This document shows positions 57,922-64,000 of a stretch of 64,000 nucleotides of DNA, piece by piece (the stretch's first letter is position 1; the number at the start of each line of letters is the position of its first letter). Below the pieces are notes generated by a model. It did no database searches. It was not told the origin of the DNA and was given only the letters and a program-made list of their open reading frames with translations. The DNA is from Larix kaempferi. Taxonomy: Eukaryota > Streptophyta > Pinopsida > Pinales > Pinaceae. The stretch covers positions 5,534,001 to 5,598,000 of the forward strand of contig BSBM01000636.1 in the NCBI GenBank assembly GCA_027924585.1, read 5' to 3'. A program made the translations under genes and the position numbers.

Positions 57922-59365
57922 CCTCTCCAATAGTCATGTGCGTTTTGAAATAACACAACCTTTCAAAACCAATGTGACTTTACAAGGGAACATGTCTCTT
58001 CATTAACTTCTTGACTTGTTAATTTACTTTTGTATTTTAACCAAACATTCCTCTCTTTTTAATTATATCATTTCATAAATGTGTCTTTATTAAAGTTTTT
58101 AATCTTTAATATTCATGTCTCTTAACATCAATATCATTTAACTTGTGACCAATTATTAATATTTTGAGATAAACCCTTTCAGTTCGTGTGATCTCTTCCA
58201 ACGGTAACACGAAAGTGGAAGCGCCAGATAAGAGCAGTCTCCAAAAACAGGAGGTGATTCATGCATTTCTTCAAAGAAATGGAACTCCAGGCCAACAACA
58301 CCACAGTAGTATTCAAGCAATAATTATGGAAGTCTACAACCATTCAACGCAGCAAAGAAGAAAAGTCACATCTCCATTCTAAAACCCATATGAAATTACG
58401 GTTTCAGTTTCACTCGTCACTTTGGGAAGCCAAGGAATAGCACACTTCTTCAACGCAGCTCTTCCACAAAAATATGCAAACAATATCTACACAGTAATAG
58501 AGAGATCCCAACGCAGCTCCAAACAAATATTGCACATAGCTCGAGTCTAGGCAAGATCTCAGGTCTATTCACTTCGATAATGATATCCACAAGTTTGACA
58601 CCTCCTTCGTTGCTTGGTCACCGGTCTCAACAATGTCGCAGCTTTATTCTTATTTCCACGAGACGGAAACTTGCATCTACAGGATGTATGCACAACTCAA
58701 CGCAGCAAAAGGGAGATCGTAGCTGCAATGATGAGAGTATCCACACATGTAACTCTAAGGGAGCAATCTTCATGCAGCTCCAGTTAAGGCAATAGAGAGG
58801 CATAGCATGCCCTACCTCAAAACAAATTGGGTCACTCAGAGATGTAAAATGCAGAGATCAATTGTTATCACTCATCATGGAGGTGCAGCTCCTCCAAACT
58901 CCAGGCCATGGTCTCTTCATGAGAGGTAGCTCCACGTTGCACACAAATATGCACATCTCTCTTGAGAGCTCACCACAAGAGTAGTCTTCACTTGTAGATA
59001 ACGTAGAGATCCCACACACAAAAATTAGGGTTTACACCCTCCACGATTCACAACACTCCACGCTTCAAATCACAGCAACAAAGAGAGCCCATGCCACCAC
59101 GCAACTGTAGTTCAGTATTTTATCGCGTTCTTATTAAGCATTCAACAGTAGTCTCTTCACAACGTTCCAAAAAATTAGAGTTTCGGAAGGAGATAAATTC
59201 AATGCTTTTCACCAATAGTTCATGCCAATGGTTCACACCATTATTCACACCAACGTATTTAGCATACAAGGAGTTCACAACTCCACATAAGTCTCGATAG
59301 AACTCCACGCAACAATGTAGCAATGTGAGTCTTTAATGAATAATATACAGTGTTACACGGGTACG

Positions 59366-59513
59366 CGTTTCCGGACCCCGGAAACGAGTTTCCTCGCTCC
59401 CACGCGTTTCGGAAACTAGGAAACGAGTTTGGGTACGTTTCCACTGCGTACCCAAATCCGGAAACGGCGGGAAACGCACATAGGGTACGTTTCCTCAGAA
59501 GGCGGAAACGTCG
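59366..59513. repeat. hAT 5' sub-terminal CGTTTCC/GGAAACG repeats
   Basis: At least eight copies of CGTTTCC or its complement GGAAACG in about 150 bases, some as back-to-back pairs (CGTTTCCGGACCCCGGAAACG is an inverted pair). Such clusters near hAT ends usually bind the transposase. Confidence 0.8.
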
Positions 59514-59733
59514 GCGAGTTTGTGGCCCAAAAATAGCTCGGATTTCCACGTTTTCACCCGTCGCGTTCATTTTCGGGTCGGGTTTGCACTGCAGAGGCCG
59601 CGTTTTGGGTTTGCAGATTGTAGAGGTCGTCGCAGAGTCCGCGCGAAGGTATTTTCCAGGTCGTCGCAGAGTCCAGGTTAGTTTAAGTTCCAATTTCGTC
59701 TGAATTTTATCGTTCTGGTGGTCGGCCGTTTGG

Positions 59734-60013
59734 CAGCGGCCGGGACAGACCCCGAGCCACCCGCGAAAGGGCCAAAGGCTCGCGGTCTGTCCCGCGCTGC
59801 TGTAATGTTACAGCAGCGCGGGACAGACCGTCGGCCTTTGGCCCTTTCGCGGGTGGCTCGGGGTCTGTCCCGGCCGCTGTTATAATACCCCGAGCCACCC
59901 GCGAAAGGGCCAAAGGCCCGCGGTCTGTCCCGCGCTGCTGTGTTGTTACAGCAGCGCGGGACAGACCGCGGGCCTTTGGCCCTTTCGCGGGTGGCTCGGG
60001 GTCTGTCCCGGCC
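59734..60013. repeat. Twin long palindromes (tandem inverted repeats) in hAT 5' region
   Basis: Palindrome 1 has arms 59734-59805 and 59808-59879 (72 bases each, 2-base gap, about two mismatches). Palindrome 2 has arms 59887-59941 and 59948-60002 (55 bases each, 6-base loop, perfect). The two are also direct repeats of each other with a period of about 138. The sequence is very GC- and CpG-rich in an otherwise AT-rich window. The antisense frames here (59678-60070) are by-products of the repeats. It lies 190-460 bases ahead of the transposase ATG. Confidence 0.95.
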
Positions 60014-60199
60014 ACCATCATTTTTAATTTTTTTTAAAATTACATTACATTTTGATTTTTTAAGTTTCAATTTAATTTAAATTTTACAACAGTTTAAAAA
60101 ATTAAAAACTAAAAAAATTGAAACTGTTACAAAATTAAAAAATTTGAAATTTCATTGCTTAACAGCCAACAGGTCAAACAGCAATAGCAAGTTGCAACA

Positions 60200-62488
60200 A
60201 TGAGTCACAACAGCAATAATAGTGACAGCGACAGTGATACTGATAACCCAGAAATTCAAAACAGTGATAGAATGGCAGCAAGCATGAATAGGCCTGTGCA
60301 TGGGGCAGATTCTAATGGGCCACCTAGAAGTTTATCAGAATATGCGAAGGGGACATTTGATCCTTTAAAACCCCTTCTATTATATGCATCCAAACAACCA
60401 AAAAGAGCTTCAAACGCTGGTGGTGGTTCACGTGATTGGAAATGCAATATTTGTGACCATGCTTGGGTTGGCAGCTATAGCAGAGTTAGGCAACATCTTT
60501 TGGGGATTCCAGGTAAAGGAGTGCATGTTTGTGCCAAGCTGACAGCAGAACAAAAATCTGAACTTTTGAGGCTGCAATTGGCTGTAGATGGAAAAGGAAT
60601 GTTTTCTAGCAGAAATGTCACCTCCCACGATGACCCTTCCAAAGCTATGTCTCCACCATCAGGGGTTGGGAGTGCTACATCAAAGAGAAAAAGGTCGGAG
60701 GGTTCTAGTTCTACATCTCGTTCTTGTGCAATAGGTACCACATTAACTGGCATGTATAGTTTGCAAAAACGAGATGATACAGATGATGCAATTGGCAAAT
60801 TTCTGTTTGCTAATGGAATTCCTTTCCATGTTGTTCGTTCTCCTTACTATAGGGAAATGGTTAAAGCAATTGCAGAAATGGGACCTTCATATCTACCACC
60901 CGGTGAACATAAGATAAGAACAACAATTCTAGAAAGGCAGGTATCAAAAATTAATGTGCAAAAGGAGGAAATGAGACAAACATGGGTGAGGTTTGGGTGC
61001 TCTATTGTTATGGATGGGTGGACAGACATAAGCAAGCACCCACTAATCAACATCATAGTGACATCTACAACAGGTCCATTCTTTCTTAGAGCCATTGATT
61101 GTTCTGGAAAGCGCAAGGATGCATCTTTCCAATATGAGCTTCTTCGGGATGCTATAGAGGAAATTGGAGTTGATAATGTGGTGCAGGTTGTGACAGATTC
61201 AGCAGCAGTTTGTAAATCAGCCGGGTTATTGATTCAGAGTAGATATCAGCATATTTATTGGACTCCTTGTTGTGTGCATGCACTCAACAATGCATTGAAG
61301 GACATTGGCAAAATCCAATGGATATCGGACTTGGTAACAGCTGCTAGAGATGTGCAGATGTTTATCTGCAACCATCACACCTCTTTAGCCATGTATAGGG
61401 CTCACACGAGGAAGGAATTCCTCAAGCCAGTTGATACTAGATATGCTAGTTATTTTCTCTTATTGGAGAGGATGCTAGAGGTACAAGCACCATTGCAAGC
61501 CTTAGTTGTGAGTCCAGATTGGGGAAGGTGGTCGGAATCCAAGACAGACTTGGGGAAGAAGGTTAGAACTCAGGTGTTGGACAATGTTTGGTGGGAAGAT
61601 TGTTCTTATTTGGTATCATTCTTGCGCCCTATTGTGGAGGTGATTCGCTATGCCGATTCTGATTCTCCTAGTCTTGGAGAAATCTATGAGACCTTTGATA
61701 GTATGTTGGGTCGTGTGAAGGTCGCCATTCAAATAAGGGAGCCCTCATTAGATTTCTATACAACCCAGGTTCGACCCGTCATCCAGCGTAGATGGGACCG
61801 CATGAACACACCTTTGCACATGGCAGCATATGCACTAAACCCAAAATGGTATGTGGAAAGGCCTGGGAGAGTGCCTCCCATTGATGATCCCGAGGTAAAG
61901 AATGGTTTTCTAGATGCAATTGAAAAGATGTACAGTGAGGAGGGGGCAAAACTTCGAAGACAATTTGTTCAGTTTGCAAGTCTTACTGGCCCCTTCAACA
62001 AGCGTGGTGCTCGGATAGATCGTATAGATTTAGCCCAGGATGACCCGATTGGTTGGTGGAGGATATATGGGGATGATGCACCAGAGCTCAAACATCTTGC
62101 TATGCGTTTGTTGTCTCAGATTGCTAGTTCCTCTGCAGCGAAGAGGAATTGGTCTACATATAGCTTCATCCACTCTATCAAGAGGAACAGACTTACCTCT
62201 AGAAGAGCGGAGAAGTTAGTTGCTGTGCATAGTTCTCTACGACTTGATCATAGAAAGACACCTGAGTATTTGAAGGGACCAGCGACACGATGGGATGTTG
62301 ATCCAGAGGAGGATGCACAAGTTGATGTGGAGGAGGGACCTAATGAGACACAACTTGGTTTGGTTGGTGTGCCACTTAGCATGTTTGAGAATGCAAATGA
62401 TTCTGATTCAGATGGTGACATTCCCATGGTTGATCCTGATTCATTCGTGCAGCAACTTGATGCAGAGACTAGTGGGGCATTGCCTTGA
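60200..62488 (+). CDS. hAT transposase, intact, 762 residues
   Basis: Cuts and rejoins DNA at the element ends. Residues 1-75 are acidic then basic. A BED zinc finger lies at about 78-113 (C82, C85, H99 and H109/C111). Residues 205-355 are the DUF659-type part of the RNase H-fold core, with VMDGWTD (D272), VTDSAA (D333) and the hAT CCVH motif (C357/C358, H360). The C-terminal dimerisation region is at 615-682 (DDPIGWWRIYG, then KRNWSTYSFIHSIKRNRL). The length is normal for plant hAT proteins and no stop or frameshift is present. The ATG at 60200 is the first in frame after AT-rich leader sequence. Host-gene descendants of hAT also have this architecture, but the terminal repeats and target duplication show this one is within a transposon. 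Confidence 0.95.
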   Translation: MSHNSNNSDSDSDTDNPEIQNSDRMAASMNRPVHGADSNGPPRSLSEYAKGTFDPLKPLLLYASKQPKRASNAGGGSRDWKCNICDHAWVGSYSRVRQHLLGIPGKGVHVCAKLTAEQKSELLRLQLAVDGKGMFSSRNVTSHDDPSKAMSPPSGVGSATSKRKRSEGSSSTSRSCAIGTTLTGMYSLQKRDDTDDAIGKFLFANGIPFHVVRSPYYREMVKAIAEMGPSYLPPGEHKIRTTILERQVSKINVQKEEMRQTWVRFGCSIVMDGWTDISKHPLINIIVTSTTGPFFLRAIDCSGKRKDASFQYELLRDAIEEIGVDNVVQVVTDSAAVCKSAGLLIQSRYQHIYWTPCCVHALNNALKDIGKIQWISDLVTAARDVQMFICNHHTSLAMYRAHTRKEFLKPVDTRYASYFLLLERMLEVQAPLQALVVSPDWGRWSESKTDLGKKVRTQVLDNVWWEDCSYLVSFLRPIVEVIRYADSDSPSLGEIYETFDSMLGRVKVAIQIREPSLDFYTTQVRPVIQRRWDRMNTPLHMAAYALNPKWYVERPGRVPPIDDPEVKNGFLDAIEKMYSEEGAKLRRQFVQFASLTGPFNKRGARIDRIDLAQDDPIGWWRIYGDDAPELKHLAMRLLSQIASSSAAKRNWSTYSFIHSIKRNRLTSRRAEKLVAVHSSLRLDHRKTPEYLKGPATRWDVDPEEDAQVDVEEGPNETQLGLVGVPLSMFENANDSDSDGDIPMVDPDSFVQQLDAETSGALP

Positions 62489-63118
62489 GCAATGATGCTC
62501 ATTTGATGTTCTACTTTCTATTTTAGACTTTAGTTTGTGTTTTCATTTGGTGTTACTGTTAAGTGGTTAACATTACACTTGACTCTTTAACTTTAAACTT
62601 TAAAGTTTAAACTTTTTAATTCCCAATATGAATGTTGAATCTTGATGTATGAGTTTGAGTTTTAAAGTTTTTAACTTTTTAAGTCCTAATATGATGTGAT
62701 TTAGTTTTACTGATGTTTCTTGGAATGCATCATTGAAGTGTGATTTACTGATGTATTCACTATTTAGTAATTTACTGATTTATGAATATGATGTTTCATG
62801 TTTCATGTTTCATGTTAGTGGATTCTGATTTACTGATTTATGAATAGTAATACATGATGTTCATGTTAATGTTTCATGTTAGTGGATTTACTGATTTATG
62901 AATACATGATGTTAACGTTATAATCATAATGTTATTGTTTTGTTTCTATTTAGTATTTAGACTTTTAGTTACTAGTTACTACTAAATTACTAATCAGTAA
63001 TCTTTAAAATTTAAACTCTTAAATTATAATTTTAAATTTTTTTAATTTTGTAGTATTCTGGGTGGGGTCCCCTATAATTTAAAAATTTTCCTATGTTGAA
63101 GACCTCGACGTACCCTTC
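62489..63118 (+). repeat. hAT 3' untranslated region with short tandem repeats
   Basis: AT-rich, with no gene. From about 62740 to 62910 there are repeated TTTACTGATTTATGAATA and GTTTCATGTT units, including three consecutive TTTCATG copies near 62791. Confidence 0.7.
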
Positions 63119-63197
63119 CACGTTTCCTAAAATTTGGGGGGTACTTCTACATATGTCGTTTCCGCGTTTCCCCGCTCCCACGTCCCCACGTCCCGGA
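63119..63197. repeat. hAT 3' sub-terminal CGTTTCC repeats
   Basis: CACGTTTCC, GTCGTTTCC, GCGTTTCCCC and a final CCGGAAAC precede the terminal repeat. These are the same heptamers as at the 5' end, but fewer. Confidence 0.75.
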
Positions 63198-64000
63198 AAC
63201 TTGGTGGAACATTGATAATATATTCATGATGACACTCCATGCATCTCCCAAGATAGTTTCTAAGAAAAGAGGCAACTCCATGTCTTCAAACAATAGTATT
63301 ATATTTTATTCCAACATCGTTCCCAAAGCCAACTTGAATACTTCATCTAATACTTCGAGGTTTTTCTTGAAGCCATTGTAAGAAGCAAAGATGGTATACA
63401 TTATGTATGAGATAAATGATTCGTGTTGACACTTTCAACAGAATCAATAATGTCTCTCATCTTCATCTTTAAGTGGCACTGAATTGCAACAAGACCTTAA
63501 ACTTGAATCATTTTGGATTCTTCAAGTCAACATGGTTCACTCGAAGAGAGCCACGATTTTACCACAGGCTTGGCTGCGTTTACCAACGAGTGTATTGGAG
63601 GAGTAGACTAGCTTCAAACACTTCACACCAAAACAATCACGCAGCATACGAAGGTCTCACCATTATTGTTGCTCTCACTGGCTCCAAGATGTCACAGGCT
63701 TGCCAACACTCTCGTCGCGCTAGTCTCTACTACCTTCCAATATATTGAGCTCTGGCTTCATTAGTTTTGTTGACTTTGCATTTGCACATTAATATTTTAG
63801 TTTTCCATTACATGTTAGATAAAACATGTAATGCCACTAATGTTTTAACTTTATGGTCATTTTAACTTTATCTTATTTAATGTTTCCACTAATAATTTTA
63901 GCCTTGCCATTAGAGTCCACTAATATCTTAACTCTTTTTTCTTTTTGGCTTTTTTTAATATTTCACTTGGAGACATTTTATATGTGCATTTAATGTTTTC

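Larger units (their letters stand above)
59340..63222 (+). mobile_element. Complete hAT transposon with 8-bp target-site duplication ATAATATA
   Basis: The element spans 59348-63214 (3,867 bp), flanked by ATAATATA at 59340-59347 and 63215-63222. The empty site is preserved in the sister Z LTR (one ATAATATA at 53678-53685), which proves the borders. Terminal inverted repeats are CAGTGTTACACG (59348-59359) and CAATGTTCCACC (complement of 63203-63214), matching at 9 of 12. It carries sub-terminal repeats, two long palindromes and an intact transposase. It inserted after the copia element and may still be mobile. Confidence 0.95.
29639..64000 (-). mobile_element. Ty1/copia element Z, gag-only, with nested insertions; runs off the right edge
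   Basis: In its own direction (right to left) the order is: 5' LTR (from beyond 64000 down to 57448), initiator tRNA-Met primer site, gag, polypurine tract, 3' LTR (54712 to 29639). The internal region is only 2.7 kb and carries no protease, integrase or RT. The LTRs are about 2.9 kb once insertions are removed and differ by a few percent by eye. The 3' LTR holds the X-c solo LTR and the Y array; the 5' LTR holds the hAT element. By matching the LTRs, about 250 bases of the 5' LTR lie beyond the window. Confidence 0.9.
57448..64000 (-). mobile_element. 5' LTR of copia Z, split by hAT and cut by the window edge
   Basis: Starts TGTAGAACAAGG on the plus strand. Parts 57448-59347 and 63215-64000 (including one copy of the hAT target duplication) match the 3' LTR, which places the missing end about 250 bases outside the window. 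It includes a run of G at about 57473-57485, a (TA)n tract, and the promoter on the minus strand. No gene is supported in the LTR itself. Confidence 0.9.

Noticed and set aside
59259-60070. Overlapping frames of 104-144 codons on both strands across the hAT 5' region
   Set aside because: They follow the sub-terminal and palindromic repeats; the peptides are repeats of repeats and show no domain.
60256-62502. Minus-strand frames opposite the hAT transposase
   Set aside because: Shadows of the intact plus-strand transposase.

Overview
The window is a stack of nested plant transposable elements with no host gene, rRNA or tRNA that I can recognise. The lineage is clear: LTR retrotransposons primed by tRNA-Asp (exact 18-base site TGGCGCCGTTGCCGGGGA) or by initiator tRNA-Met (TGGTATCAGAGCC), plus a BED/DUF659 hAT transposon. 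The very long LTRs (about 2.9 to 6.7 kb), many solo LTRs and deep nesting suggest a large plant genome, possibly a gymnosperm. The species cannot be named from the sequence.

Four families make up the window. X is an autonomous Ty3/gypsy element (gag, protease, RNase H, RT) with LTRs of about 4.4 kb running TGTTGTC..GATAACA. Y is a gypsy family (TGTTATC..GATAACA, LTR about 4.5 to 4.8 kb) with one gag-derived 589-residue protein and no pol. Z is a Ty1/copia element with LTRs of about 2.9 kb and a gag but no pol. The fourth is a complete hAT transposon.

Layout. 1-3463: internal part of an X element on the minus strand, leaving the window on the left. 3464-15776: its 5' LTR, split by Y element 1 (4546-12408). 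15777-19653: part of another X LTR. 19654-23322: diverged Y-type LTR pieces. 23323-24263: unclassified spacer with a 155-bp tandem duplication. 24264-28861: a Y-type LTR in reverse, split by a second reverse solo LTR (24576-28412, target duplication GGTTG). 28862-29638: start of a forward X LTR, interrupted by copia Z, which fills 29639 to the window end.

Inside Z, the 3' LTR (29639-54712) holds a solo X LTR (31202-53345, target duplication GATCC). That LTR holds a tandem Y array (33700-52465) of two units of about 9.35 kb that are about 99.8% identical. The Z internal region is 54713-57447. The Z 5' LTR (57448 onward) holds the hAT element (59348-63214, target duplication ATAATATA).

X is the likely source of reverse transcriptase and integrase for the pol-less Y family: they share primer site, LTR end sequences and a leader motif. 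The main points for follow-up are: the Z Gag carries a coiled coil that looks like plant NMCP/CRWN nuclear-lamina proteins; the Y array LTRs contain an inverted PBS-U5-R block resembling captured strong-stop cDNA; X has an RNase H domain between protease and RT; and the hAT element has twin near-perfect GC-rich palindromes ahead of an intact transposase. All similarities were judged by eye, without database searches.
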